Source of the DNA: Syntrophus gentianae
GTDB lineage: Bacteria > Desulfobacterota > Syntrophia > Syntrophales > Syntrophaceae
Direction: 5' to 3'
Length of the DNA: 64,000 nt
Assembly: GCF_900109885.1 (NCBI RefSeq)
Contig: NZ_FOBS01000009.1
Location: forward strand, 1-64,000
A program made the position numbers and the translations under genes. Positions 37,961 to 47,136 of this stretch are shown here, piece by piece. The number at the start of each line of letters is the position of its first letter. The first letter of the stretch is position 1. The notes below the pieces were generated by a model. The model was not told the DNA's origin and searched no databases. It worked only from the letters and a program-made list of their open reading frames with translations.

Positions 37961-38536
37961 ATGACGGCAGGCAGGAGAAATTTTCTTGTCGGTGCGGCTG
38001 TTACACTGGTTGTCCTTTTTTCTCTGTATTCCTTTTTCAAAGGGAAATACAATTCTTTTGTCACCTTGGATGAATCCATCAAGAGTTCCTGGGCTCAGGT
38101 GGAGAATCAGCTTCAACGACGTTACGACCTGATCCCAAATCTTGTTGAAACCGTCAAGGGTTATGCCAAACAGGAAAAAGAGGTCCTGATCGAGGTCACC
38201 AATGCCCGGGCCCGTGTCGGTGGTGCCGGAACGGTTCCGGAGAAGATCCAGGCCAATAATGAACTTTCCGGGGCATTGAGCCGGCTGCTAGTGGTGGTGG
38301 AGAGATATCCCGACCTCAAGTCCAATACGAACTTCCTTCGCCTTCAGGATGAACTGGCCGGTACGGAAAATCGCATCGCCGTGGAAAGAAGGCGGTATAA
38401 CGAAGCGGTTCAACAATACAATGTGGCGGTGCGGCGTTTCCCCAACAATCTGGTCGCTGCGGTTTTCGGCTTCCAACCCGCGGCCTTTTTTGAGGCTCCT
38501 GCGTCGGCCAAAACGGCGCCAAACGTCAAGTTTTAA
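37961..38536 (+). CDS. lemA: LemA family protein
   Basis: A 191-residue protein with an N-terminal TM (FLVGAAVTLVVLFSLYSFF) and the LemA helical domain: YNSFVTLDESIKSSWAQVEN, QRRYDLIPNLVETVKGYA, VVVERYPDLKSNTNFLRLQD and YNEAVQQYNVAVRRFPNN. It lies in the same run as the TPM gene upstream, a pairing found in many bacteria. An SD-like GGGAGG precedes the ATG. Confidence 0.92.
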   Translation: MTAGRRNFLVGAAVTLVVLFSLYSFFKGKYNSFVTLDESIKSSWAQVENQLQRRYDLIPNLVETVKGYAKQEKEVLIEVTNARARVGGAGTVPEKIQANNELSGALSRLLVVVERYPDLKSNTNFLRLQDELAGTENRIAVERRRYNEAVQQYNVAVRRFPNNLVAAVFGFQPAAFFEAPASAKTAPNVKF

Positions 38537-38542
38537 AAAGGC

Positions 38543-39739
38543 ATGTTTCGCTTCCTGATTCTTTTCTTCCTGCTTTATGGCGGCCTTCATGGGTATGTCT
38601 TCTGGAAGGCCAAGTCGGCCTTTTCCCCGGGGCTGGTCGTCTCGCTGCTGTTGACGGCGATCATGGCTTTCATGGTCGTTGCCCCGGTTCTGATCCGGAT
38701 TTCCGAACGGTACGGACTGGAATCGATTGCCCGGACCCTTTCCTATGTGGGATATACCTGGATGGGGGTGCTGTTTCTCTTTGTTTCCTTCTCCCTGGTC
38801 TTCGAGGCCTGCCGCCTCTTTCTTTACCTGGTGGGATCGATCTGGAAAATAGGGGGCATTTCTCTTCTGCTGTCCGCCCCTTTGGCCTTTTTCTTACCTC
38901 TGATCCTGGCTTTTGGGGTTTTCGTCTACGGCTGGTTTGATGCCCGGAATATTCGCGTGGAGACCCTGACGCTGAAAACGGACAAACTATCTCCGGAGAC
39001 GGGCCGTCTGCGGCTCGTTCAGATTTCGGATGTCCATATCGGGCTGATGAATGGCTCCGATTTGCTCTCCAGGGTTTTGAAGGTTGTTCGGGAAGCGAAA
39101 CCGGATCTCCTGGTTTCCACCGGTGATCTTCTGGACGGACAAATCAACAGCATGGAGAAGGTCCTGCCCCTTCTTCAGGATATCCAGCCGCGTCTGGGCA
39201 AGTATGCGGTGACGGGAAACCACGAATTTTATGCGGGCATTGCCGAGGCTGAAGCATTTACCCGTAAGGCGGGGTTTGAAATGCTCCGGGGAAAAGGGGT
39301 GACCGCTGCGGGCATGATCAATATTGTCGGGATCGACGACCCCGCCGGATGGGCTGCCGGCCAGTACCGGCCGGCCAGAGAAGGAGCGCTGCTGGAGACC
39401 CTGCCGGCTCAGCATTTTACCCTTCTTCTGAAGCATCAGCCGCTTGTGGACAAAAATGCCCTGGACCGTTTTGATCTGCAGCTCTCCGGCCATACCCATA
39501 AGGGCCAGATCTTTCCCTTCAGTCTCGTTACCCGGTGGTATTTTCCCTTCCATACGGGTTCCTTCCGGCTTTCCGGCCTTTCCCGCCTTCATGTGAGCCG
39601 GGGAACGGGAACCTGGGGACCGCCGATCCGCTTTCTCAGCCCTCCGGAAGTGACGGTGATCGATCTGATCCCGGCGCAGGTCTCTGCAAGGAATTTCAAC
39701 GGGAAGGAAAAGGGACGATTTCCCGGCAGGAGCAACTGA
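38543..39739 (+). CDS. Membrane-anchored metallophosphoesterase (YkuE/YaeI-like)
   Basis: A 398-residue protein. The first 145 residues hold four or five TM helices. The calcineurin-like phosphoesterase domain follows, with metal-binding motifs VQISDVHIG, VSTGDLLDG, VTGNHEFY, LKHQP and SGHTHKGQIFP. YkuE/YaeI relatives act on lipid phosphates such as UDP-diacylglucosamine-type substrates; here the substrate is unknown. It begins 6 bases after lemA and ends 5 bases before the next gene. Confidence 0.9.
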   Translation: MFRFLILFFLLYGGLHGYVFWKAKSAFSPGLVVSLLLTAIMAFMVVAPVLIRISERYGLESIARTLSYVGYTWMGVLFLFVSFSLVFEACRLFLYLVGSIWKIGGISLLLSAPLAFFLPLILAFGVFVYGWFDARNIRVETLTLKTDKLSPETGRLRLVQISDVHIGLMNGSDLLSRVLKVVREAKPDLLVSTGDLLDGQINSMEKVLPLLQDIQPRLGKYAVTGNHEFYAGIAEAEAFTRKAGFEMLRGKGVTAAGMINIVGIDDPAGWAAGQYRPAREGALLETLPAQHFTLLLKHQPLVDKNALDRFDLQLSGHTHKGQIFPFSLVTRWYFPFHTGSFRLSGLSRLHVSRGTGTWGPPIRFLSPPEVTVIDLIPAQVSARNFNGKEKGRFPGRSN

Positions 39740-39744
39740 ACGAA

Positions 39745-42369
39745 ATGGATATCATCATCTCGCATATTCAGACCGACTTTGATGCCCTGGGCTCCATGCT
39801 GGCGGCGAAGCTGCTTTATCCGGACGCCTTGATCGTTTTTCCCGGTTCACAGGAAAAGAGTGTCCGCGATTATCTCCAGGAAGCTCCCCCGATGGTTCAA
39901 GAAGACATGGTGAAAATCCGGCAGCTCGATCTGGATGACGTATCAAGAATGATTGTCGTGGATACGCGGCAGGCATCCCGCATCGGGAAGTTTGCGGAGC
40001 TTCTGGGGCGAAAGGGTCTGACCGTAGTCCTTTATGATCATCATGGCTCCTCTCCTGACGACATCCGGGGAACTCTGGAGTACTGTGAAGAGCTGGGCTC
40101 GACGGTGGCCATCATGGTCAAGATTCTCAATGAACAGGGACTGATCCCTCCGCCTGAAATCGCCACGGTCATGGCCATGGGGCTTTATGAAGATACGGGT
40201 TCTCTGCTGTTCCCCTCCACGACCCCCGATGATTGCCTGGCGCTGGCGGCCCTGATGGCCTGGGGCGCCGATATGGATGCCGTATCAAAGACCATTTACC
40301 GGGAACTCAACGCGGAACAGGTGGATGTCCTGGACCAGTTGATCAAGAATATCCGGACTCTGGAGGTCAACGGCCTCCACGTCCTGGTTTCAAAGGCTTC
40401 TTCCCCGGGTTATGTGGAAGACTTTGCTATCCTGGTCCACAAATTAAGGGCCATGTATGCCGCCGATGCCCTCTTTGCCCTGGGTCAGATGGGGGACCGG
40501 ATCTATCTGGTTGCCCGGAGTTCGCAGCCGCAGCTCAATGCGGCGCAGGTTGCCGCTTTTTTCGGCGGGGGCGGTCATGCCTCCGCGGCGGCGGCTTCTC
40601 TTCGCGACCTTAATCTGAACCAGGCGGAGTCCGCACTGATCCGTCATATCCGGGAAGAGGCCAAGCCGCTCCTGGCCGCACGGGATATCATGACCTTTCC
40701 GGTCAAGGGGATCTATCTCGATGAAAGCATCAACAAGGCCAGCGACCTCCTCAACAAGTATCATATCAACGCCTTGGTCGTGAAATCGGCTGACGAGCGG
40801 ATCCGTGGAATTGTGACCCACCAGATGGTCAGCCGCGCCCAGGGCCACGACCTGGGGGAGGCGAAGGTGAGGGATTACATGATCCAGGATGTCCTCACCG
40901 TAAGGCCGGAGTCTCCTGTGGGAGAAATCCGCAGTCTCGTGATTGACGGCAGTCAGCGGCTTCTTCCCGTAGTGGAGGATCGAAGGGCGGTGGGGGTCAT
41001 TACCCGTACGGACCTGATGAGAATCCTCCATGACCGGATGACGAAGATAGAGCAGGGCTCATCGGGCGGAATGCCGGGAAAATCCGTCCGGTACCTCCTG
41101 CGCGAGAGGATGCCGGAGGAATATTTTGAACTGCTGAAGAAGGCGGGAGAACTTGCCGAGGGGATGGGGTTCAACCTCTTTCTCGTGGGGGGGATCGTCC
41201 GGGATATGGTCATGCGGGTGGAGAATCTGGACATCGACCTGGTGGTTGAAGGGGACGGGGTGGTCTTTGCCAAGGCCCTGGCAGGAGTATTCGGGGCCAA
41301 GGTGTCGCCCCACGAAAAGTACAAAACGGCGGTGGTGCGCCTTTCCGGGGGGCATAGAATGGATGTGGCCACGGCAAGGCTGGAGTATTACCGGATGCCC
41401 GGGGCCTTTCCCGAAGTGGAGGAATCCACTCTGAAACTGGATCTTTACCGGAGGGACTTCACCATCAATACCATGGCCGTAGCCTTGAATCCCCACCGCT
41501 TCGGCGAGCTGATCGATTACTTCGGGGCGCAGCGGGATATTCGGGAAAAAAAGATCAGGGTCCTCCATTCCCTGAGTTTTGTCGAGGATCCCTCCCGGAT
41601 TCTCCGCGCCGTCCGCTTTGAGAAACGTCGCGGCTTTTCCCTGGGCAAGCAGACGCTTTCTTTGATTTCCTCTGCCGTTCATGCCGGGTTCCTCCGGAAT
41701 ATCCCGGGGAGGCGGATTTTCCATGAAATGCGGCAGATCCTGCAGGAAGAGGAGCCGATCCGCTGCATGGAACGGCTTCAGGAACTGAAAGTGCTGGAGG
41801 CCATCTATCCGGATCTCGTTTTCGATGAGCAGATGCGGGAAGCGTTTCGTGCCGTTCGAGAAACGCTTTTATGGTTCCGTCTTCTCTACACCCATGAGAA
41901 GATCCGGGCCTGGTTTCTCTATTTTCTGGCGATGACGGAATCGATGGACCCTCAGGCGGTCATGGCCCTTGGCGATGCCTTCGGGTTGAGGCGGGAAGAT
42001 TCCGAGATCCTGCTCGATTCACGGGAAAAAGTCCGGGAGATCATGAGAAAAATGGCCTCCCGGCCCGAAATGCTTCCCTCGCAGGCGGTGGAGGTTCTGG
42101 GGAAGGCCTCCCTGGAAGAAATCCTTTATGCCATGTCTCGGTGTCGGTCCGCAAACTTCAAGAAGATTTTTTCCACTTACGTGACGACCTGGCGGAATTA
42201 TCGGCCGCCCGTCTCGGGTCGCGATCTCCTGGCCATTGGATTTTCCAGGAACCCGGATCTTGGCGCCTGTTTAAAAGAAATCCGCAATCGAGGTTTGAAC
42301 GGAGAAATCCGCGATTTTGCCGGCGCCATAGCCTTTGCGCAGGCTTACCTGACGGGCATCCGTGGGTAA
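39745..42369 (+). CDS. DHH phosphoesterase - CBS pair - poly(A) polymerase/CCA-transferase fusion
   Basis: An 874-residue cytoplasmic protein from ATG 39745, behind an AGGAG. The frame is open farther upstream, but that part lies over the preceding gene and is unlike the family. Residues 1-300 form a DHH/DHHA1 module (HIQTDFDALGS; D98-H99-H100; GGGGHASAAA). Residues 305-425 carry two CBS domains (DIMTFPVKGIYLDESINK; VLTVRPESPVGEIRSLV). From about 470 comes the tRNA nucleotidyltransferase head with G482-G483 and the D496-I-D498 catalytic pair, then an RRDFTIN motif and helical RNA-binding body. This class is known in Deltaproteobacteria, cyanobacteria and Aquifex, where separate A- and C-adding enzymes build tRNA CCA ends; the DHH module's partner reaction is unproven. 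Confidence 0.9.
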   Translation: MDIIISHIQTDFDALGSMLAAKLLYPDALIVFPGSQEKSVRDYLQEAPPMVQEDMVKIRQLDLDDVSRMIVVDTRQASRIGKFAELLGRKGLTVVLYDHHGSSPDDIRGTLEYCEELGSTVAIMVKILNEQGLIPPPEIATVMAMGLYEDTGSLLFPSTTPDDCLALAALMAWGADMDAVSKTIYRELNAEQVDVLDQLIKNIRTLEVNGLHVLVSKASSPGYVEDFAILVHKLRAMYAADALFALGQMGDRIYLVARSSQPQLNAAQVAAFFGGGGHASAAAASLRDLNLNQAESALIRHIREEAKPLLAARDIMTFPVKGIYLDESINKASDLLNKYHINALVVKSADERIRGIVTHQMVSRAQGHDLGEAKVRDYMIQDVLTVRPESPVGEIRSLVIDGSQRLLPVVEDRRAVGVITRTDLMRILHDRMTKIEQGSSGGMPGKSVRYLLRERMPEEYFELLKKAGELAEGMGFNLFLVGGIVRDMVMRVENLDIDLVVEGDGVVFAKALAGVFGAKVSPHEKYKTAVVRLSGGHRMDVATARLEYYRMPGAFPEVEESTLKLDLYRRDFTINTMAVALNPHRFGELIDYFGAQRDIREKKIRVLHSLSFVEDPSRILRAVRFEKRRGFSLGKQTLSLISSAVHAGFLRNIPGRRIFHEMRQILQEEEPIRCMERLQELKVLEAIYPDLVFDEQMREAFRAVRETLLWFRLLYTHEKIRAWFLYFLAMTESMDPQAVMALGDAFGLRREDSEILLDSREKVREIMRKMASRPEMLPSQAVEVLGKASLEEILYAMSRCRSANFKKIFSTYVTTWRNYRPPVSGRDLLAIGFSRNPDLGACLKEIRNRGLNGEIRDFAGAIAFAQAYLTGIRG

Positions 42370-42402
42370 CGAACTCTGAATTTCGACTCTCGACTCCGGG
42401 GT

Positions 42403-43779
42403 CTAGAAATGGGTCCGAGGGCGCTTCCCGATGGAGAAGACATTGAATCCCACCTCGAAACAGTGCTGGGGATCCAGGATGTTCCGGCCGTCGAAGATAA
42501 AGGCCGGTTTTTCCGCATCGCGATAAAGCCGGGCATAATCGAGTTCACCGTACAGCGCCCACTCGGTCATGATCGCGATGGCATGGCATCCCTTTGCGGC
42601 CTCGTAGGGATCATCGACAAAATGGATCTTTCCCTGGGCGTTGGCCAGATCGATCCGGGCGTTGTCGAGGGCCTTGGGATCCGTAATCACGACTTCGGCC
42701 TGTTCTTCAAGAAGCCTGCGGGCAACATAAATGGCCGGACTTTCCCGCGTATCGCCCGTATTGGCTTTAAAGGCAAAGCCGAAGAGGCAGATCCGCTTGC
42801 CCGCCAGGGTGTTGAACATGGCGGTCAGCATATTCTGGACAAAGCGTTCCTGCTGGTAGAAATTGATTTTAATGACGCCTTCCCAGTAATCGGCCACATC
42901 ATCCAGACCGTAATGGCGGCAGAGATAGACCAGGTTGAGGATATCCTTCTTGAAACAGGACCCACCGAAGCCGATGCTGGCATTGAGGAAACGGGAGCCG
43001 ATCCGGCTGTCCGAACCCACGGCCTTTGCCACTTCCGACACATCCGCCTCCGTTTTTTCACAGAGGGCGGAGATGGCGTTGATGGAGGAAACCCGCTGGG
43101 CCAGAAAGGCGTTGGATACCAGTTTGGAAAGTTCACTGCTCCAGATGTTGGCGGTGATAATCTTCTTCCGGGGAACCCAGTTGGCATAGATCTCAACCAG
43201 GGCATTTCTCGCTTTTAAACCCTCTTCCGTCTCCCGTGAACCGATGAGAACGCGATCCGGGTTTTTCAAGTCGTTGATGGCGGTTCCTTCGGCAAGAAAT
43301 TCCGGATTGGAAAGGACATCAAACCGGACGCTTTTCTGCGTTGAGTTCAGGATGCGTTCCATGGCGTGGGCGGTACGAACGGGAAGAGTGCTCTTTTCGA
43401 TGACGATTTTGGGTGATGTCGAATGTTCCAGGATCTGGCGGGCTGTCTTTTCCCAGTACTGAAGATCCGCGGCCATGCCGGCTCCCGTTCCGAAGGTCTT
43501 GGTGGGCGTATTGACGCTGACAAAGATGATGTCGTTTTCCCGGATGCCCTGTTCAATGTCCGTACTGAAAAAGAGGTTGCGGTCCCTGGTGGCTTTGACA
43601 AGTTCATCCAGGCCGGGTTCATAGATGGGCAGGGAGTCGGAATTCCACTGGGCGATGCGATCGGGGTTGATGTCTACAATCGTCACTTTATACTGGGGGC
43701 ATTCGTGGGCAATCATGGCCATGGTCGGGCCACCGACATAGCCGGCGCCGATGCAGAGGATATTTTTTTCAAATTTCAT
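42403..43779 (-). CDS. ugd: UDP-glucose 6-dehydrogenase (animal-like type)
   Basis: A 458-residue NAD-dependent enzyme that oxidises UDP-glucose to UDP-glucuronate. The N-terminal Rossmann fold is ILCIGAGYVGGPTMAMIA; VNTPTKTFGTGAGMAADLQ and IEKSTLPVRTA follow. The catalytic Cys is C275 in GFGGSCFKKD. The motif set, and the Cys number one off the human enzyme, resemble the eukaryotic type more than the shorter bacterial Ugd/TuaD type. The convergent upstream gene ends 33 bases away. It lies 50 bases downstream of the UXS gene in the same direction, so the pair makes UDP-xylose. Confidence 0.93.
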   Translation of the reverse strand: MKFEKNILCIGAGYVGGPTMAMIAHECPQYKVTIVDINPDRIAQWNSDSLPIYEPGLDELVKATRDRNLFFSTDIEQGIRENDIIFVSVNTPTKTFGTGAGMAADLQYWEKTARQILEHSTSPKIVIEKSTLPVRTAHAMERILNSTQKSVRFDVLSNPEFLAEGTAINDLKNPDRVLIGSRETEEGLKARNALVEIYANWVPRKKIITANIWSSELSKLVSNAFLAQRVSSINAISALCEKTEADVSEVAKAVGSDSRIGSRFLNASIGFGGSCFKKDILNLVYLCRHYGLDDVADYWEGVIKINFYQQERFVQNMLTAMFNTLAGKRICLFGFAFKANTGDTRESPAIYVARRLLEEQAEVVITDPKALDNARIDLANAQGKIHFVDDPYEAAKGCHAIAIMTEWALYGELDYARLYRDAEKPAFIFDGRNILDPQHCFEVGFNVFSIGKRPRTHF

Positions 43780-43829
43780 AAAACGCCATCCTTGAAGTCA
43801 TTAAGGTAAAAGGGGCTCATGAACAATGT

Positions 43830-44762
43830 TCAACTCAGCTTGTCCCTGAAATAGGCAATGGTAAGTCCCATGCCTTTTTCCATCGACGTCTCCGGTTGCC
43901 AGTTCAGAATCCTCTTTGCCAGGGAGATCTCCGGTCTCCTCTGGATGGGATCGTCCTGGGGAAGTGGCGAAAAGAGAATCCGGGAAGAGGAACCCGTCAT
44001 CGCGATGATTTTCTCGGCAAGTTCGAGAATGGTGAATTCCACGGGGTTTCCCAGGTTCACCGGTCCTGAAACCTCTTCCGGCGTGTCCATCAGCCGGATC
44101 AGGCCTTCGATTAGGTCGTCGACATAACAGAAGGACCGGGTCTGTAAACCGTTGCCGTAAACGGTAATGTCCCTGCCGGAGAGGGCCTGGATAATGAAAT
44201 TGCTGACAACCCGACCGTCGTTCAAGGCCATGCGGGGCCCATAGGTATTGAAAATCCTGGCGATTTTCACATCCAGGCCATTCTGGCGGCGATAGTCCAT
44301 CATCAGGCATTCCGCAGCCCTTTTCCCTTCATCGTAACAGCTGCGTATTCCTATGGGGTTGACCCGTCCCCAGTACCCTTCATGCTGGGGATGGACTTCC
44401 GGATCGCCATAGACTTCCGAAGTGGACGCCTGAAGAATCCTGGCTTTAACCCGCTTGGCCATCCCGAGGGTGTTGATCGCGCCCATGACATTGGTCTTGA
44501 TGGTTTTGATGGGGTTGTACTGATAATGAACGGGAGAGGCCGGGCAGGCTAGATTGTAAATCTGATCCACCTCCAGATAGATGGGCATGGTGATGTCGTG
44601 ACGGATCAGTTCGAACCGGGGATTGCCGACCATGGACAGGATATTGTCCTTGCTGCCGGTGAAAAAATTGTCGAGGCAGAGGATATCATGTCCTTCGGCG
44701 AGTAACCGTTCGCAGAGATGGGAACCGAGAAAACCGGCACCGCCGGTAATCAATATGCGCAT
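43830..44762 (-). CDS. UDP-glucuronate decarboxylase (UDP-xylose synthase)
   Basis: A 310-residue SDR-family protein. The NAD-binding loop is [37 protein letters not shown] is a UXS-type signature, and the catalytic Ser/Tyr-Lys are in [20 protein letters not shown] and [10 protein letters not shown]. It would decarboxylate UDP-GlcA to UDP-xylose, upstream of the UGDH gene in the same operon. The product could donate xylose to the surface polymer at 1-17.9 kb (inference). Confidence 0.93.
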   Translation of the reverse strand: MRILITGGAGFLGSHLCERLLAEGHDILCLDNFFTGSKDNILSMVGNPRFELIRHDITMPIYLEVDQIYNLACPASPVHYQYNPIKTIKTNVMGAINTLGMAKRVKARILQASTSEVYGDPEVHPQHEGYWGRVNPIGIRSCYDEGKRAAECLMMDYRRQNGLDVKIARIFNTYGPRMALNDGRVVSNFIIQALSGRDITVYGNGLQTRSFCYVDDLIEGLIRLMDTPEEVSGPVNLGNPVEFTILELAEKIIAMTGSSSRILFSPLPQDDPIQRRPEISLAKRILNWQPETSMEKGMGLTIAYFRDKLS

Positions 44763-44998
44763 GACCGTTGCCTGCAGGGATCTTTCGGTTGATTTCTTTT
44801 CAATTCGCTTCAGTAGTTATCCGGAACACTTGATTTTACGGCAATATCTTTATAGCATCAGCAACGAAATGTAAAATTCTTTTTCCTCCAATTGTCGAGG
44901 CATCGTTGAACCCGCCGGATTGGAAGGAGAGATGATCACAATTTCCTCATTCAGAAAAACCCTATTGAACAGGGGACTCTTTAAAAAAGGAATGAAGC

Positions 44999-45871
44999 AT
45001 GCAAGAATCGGGAAAGCTTTATGTTGTGGCAACGCCCATCGGCAATCTGGAAGATATCACCCTCCGGGCGATTCGGGTGTTGAAGGAGGTTGCTCTGGTT
45101 GCCGCCGAGGACACCCGGAGAACACGCAAGCTCTTTGAGGCTTATTCGATCAGCACGCCCCTGATCAGTCTCTATGAGCACAATGAATTTCGGAAGAGCC
45201 AGATGTTGATCGATCGGCTCAGGGAAGGCATCGATGTGGCCTATGTCTCTGATGCCGGAACTCCCGGCATCTCGGACCCGGGTTTTGTGCTGATTCGCCA
45301 GGCGCTGGGAAATAAAATTCGGGTGATTCCTGTTCCTGGCGTGTCCGCCTGTATTACGGCCCTGTGCATTTCCGGCATACCCATGGATTCCTTTGTTTTC
45401 ATGGGATTCCTGCCATCCAAGGGAAGCAGGCGGAAAGACCTGCTGGTTTCATTGAAAGATGAATCAAAAACGATGATTTTCTATGAAGCGCCGCATCGAT
45501 TGGTCGTTTCCCTTGAAGACATCTGCTCTGTTCTGGGCGATCGGGAGATGGTTATTGCAAGAGAGCTGACCAAGCTCCATGAGGAAATTCTCCGGGGTCG
45601 AGTGCAGGATCTTCTTCCGGTCCTGAGAGAAAAGCGCATCAAGGGAGAGATCACGCTGGTTATTGAAGGGCAGGAACCCGCTGCCAGGATTTGGTCCGAT
45701 GAAGAAGTTCGAAGCCTCTGCTTCCGGTATCGGAAAGAAACCGGCTTTTCCGATCGGGATGTTGTCGATCGGATTGTCGAAGAAACAGGAATATCCAGAA
45801 AGCGGGTATATTCGATTGTTGTTGCAGCCCTTTCTACAGAAGCCGGACTTGATCGGCAGGATATTTCCTGA
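44999..45871 (+). CDS. rsmI: 16S rRNA (cytidine(1402)-2'-O)-methyltransferase RsmI
   Basis: A 290-residue SAM-dependent tetrapyrrole methylase-fold protein. Landmarks are YVVATPIGNLEDITLRAIRV, VAAEDTRRTRKLF, SLYEHNEF and VSDAGTPGISDPG, then EAPHRLVVSLED and IARELTKLHEE. It methylates the 2'-O of C1402 in the decoding centre together with RsmH, whose gene starts at 63183. ATG 44999 follows an AAGGA ribosome site. Confidence 0.95.
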   Translation: MQESGKLYVVATPIGNLEDITLRAIRVLKEVALVAAEDTRRTRKLFEAYSISTPLISLYEHNEFRKSQMLIDRLREGIDVAYVSDAGTPGISDPGFVLIRQALGNKIRVIPVPGVSACITALCISGIPMDSFVFMGFLPSKGSRRKDLLVSLKDESKTMIFYEAPHRLVVSLEDICSVLGDREMVIARELTKLHEEILRGRVQDLLPVLREKRIKGEITLVIEGQEPAARIWSDEEVRSLCFRYRKETGFSDRDVVDRIVEETGISRKRVYSIVVAALSTEAGLDRQDIS

Positions 45872-46028
45872 CGAATCCCGGAAAAAGGGAAATTAACAGG
45901 CATGATCGATAATTTATTGAACTATGTTGATATGTATGATAATTTCCTCAAGATTTCAGGGCTTAGTCAGGGGAAGGGCATAAGGAAGAACACGAGAGCC
46001 AGAGACCATCGAAACCGGGAGAAAAGGG

Positions 46029-46484
46029 ATGAGTGAAGATTCAGATGCTCCTGAATTCCGCAAGAGTGAGGAATTTATTATAAAGAAAGGTATCATGAAA
46101 CAACCTCTACCTGGACCCAAGGATAAGGTTTATGAGCTTGTGGATATCGTGGATGAATCCCCAAAGAAAATTCATGACCTGACTGATATTGTCGAAGAAC
46201 CGGATATTCTGCGGAACAAGGAGCCTCACGAAGTTCTGGTTATCGATGGAAGAGGTTATGAAAAAGAATCGCGACCGGAAGATAAAATCCATGATCTTGT
46301 CGATGTTGTTGAAGAAAAACCGGTTCCGGAGCAGCCCCAGGGCCTTCCGCAGGAGGAGATGAGAAAAATTCTTGTGGAGACCGTGGAGAAAATGGCACGA
46401 GAAATGATCCCGGGTATTGCGGAAAGGGTCATCAGAGAAGAAATAGAAAAATTGAAGCAAGAGGCAGAGGAGGAGATTGCTTAA
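46029..46484 (+). CDS. Conserved acidic protein with three DLxDIVEE repeats
   Basis: A 151-residue hydrophilic, acidic protein of unknown function. Three copies of a decapeptide, VYELVDIVDE (34-43), IHDLTDIVEE (48-57) and IHDLVDVVEE (87-96), lie in a likely disordered region. The C-terminal 41 residues (from MRKILVETVEKMAREM, on to IREEIEKLKQEAEEEIA) form a helix typical of coiled coils. Similar C-terminal helices close other deltaproteobacterial proteins, but no firm family can be named. The ATG at 46029 follows an A/G-rich ribosome site, and the stop lies 1 base before the lipoprotein start. The repeats could bind a partner protein (inference). Confidence 0.7.
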   Translation: MSEDSDAPEFRKSEEFIIKKGIMKQPLPGPKDKVYELVDIVDESPKKIHDLTDIVEEPDILRNKEPHEVLVIDGRGYEKESRPEDKIHDLVDVVEEKPVPEQPQGLPQEEMRKILVETVEKMAREMIPGIAERVIREEIEKLKQEAEEEIA

Positions 46485-46485
46485 A

Positions 46486-47091
46486 ATGATATTCCGAAAG
46501 ATAAATTCGATCTTTTTTGCGGTTTTGGTGACCGTGCTTATTCTTGCCGGGTGTGGTTCAGGAAAGGCTACGGCTGTGTTGAAAGACAGCAACAGGGAGG
46601 ATGTCCATCGGATCGCCGTGTTGCCTGTTTTCAACGAGACTTCTGATCAGCAGGCCGCCCTTCTCTTGCGGGACAAGATCCAAAATGCCCTTTACTTTAA
46701 AGGGTATCCCAAAATCACGGCGCAGTTTGTTGATGAACAGCTGAGCAACGGACAAGCAAAGGAGCAGGACATCCAGGATAAGGCGGAATATTTCAGAGCA
46801 CTGGGCAAACAGATGCAAGTTGACGCGATTTTATATTGTGATCTGCGGGAAAGCCGGACAAATTATTATTTCCTCTACTCTCCCTTGTCTGTTTCTGCTG
46901 TTTTCGAATTGCGGAGCGCGAAAAGTGGTGAGTTGCTCTGGCGGAATTCCTACAGCGCCATTAAAAGGAATTACGGCCTCTCAAAGGATTCTCTCCGGTT
47001 AAAGGGGGCTCAGGACTATGAAGACGCCATTCAGGAACTGGTTGATCAAGCCATGAGGGGTATCCCCGATAGTTCCGATGTCCTTGGCTGA
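46486..47091 (+). CDS. DUF799/GNA1162-like lipoprotein
   Basis: A 201-residue lipoprotein from ATG 46486, with a signal peptide ending ILAGC and the lipid Cys at residue 23. The mature part contains HRIAVLPVFNETSDQQAALL, YPKITAQFVDEQL, MQVDAILYCDLRES and KSGELLWRNSYS, matching the GNA1162/DUF799 family of surface lipoproteins. Relatives work with CsgG-like partners; none is here. It is coupled to the repeat protein before it and precedes pgsA by 45 bases. Confidence 0.8.
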   Translation: MIFRKINSIFFAVLVTVLILAGCGSGKATAVLKDSNREDVHRIAVLPVFNETSDQQAALLLRDKIQNALYFKGYPKITAQFVDEQLSNGQAKEQDIQDKAEYFRALGKQMQVDAILYCDLRESRTNYYFLYSPLSVSAVFELRSAKSGELLWRNSYSAIKRNYGLSKDSLRLKGAQDYEDAIQELVDQAMRGIPDSSDVLG

Positions 47092-47136
47092 TTTACGATT
47101 GGAAGAAGGACTCCTTGCTGATCTTTAAATGGGGGA

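Noticed and set aside
39535-39744. 70-residue N-terminal extension of the DHH-CBS-poly(A) polymerase fusion
   Set aside because: It covers the end of the metallophosphoesterase gene and lacks family-like sequence; ATG 39745 has an AGGAG.
42409-43218. 269-codon plus-strand frame antisense to ugd
   Set aside because: Shadow of the UDP-glucose dehydrogenase gene.
45902-46036. 44-codon frame after rsmI
   Set aside because: Its only possible ribosome site is too close to the ATG, it overlaps the next gene, and the sequence is unremarkable.
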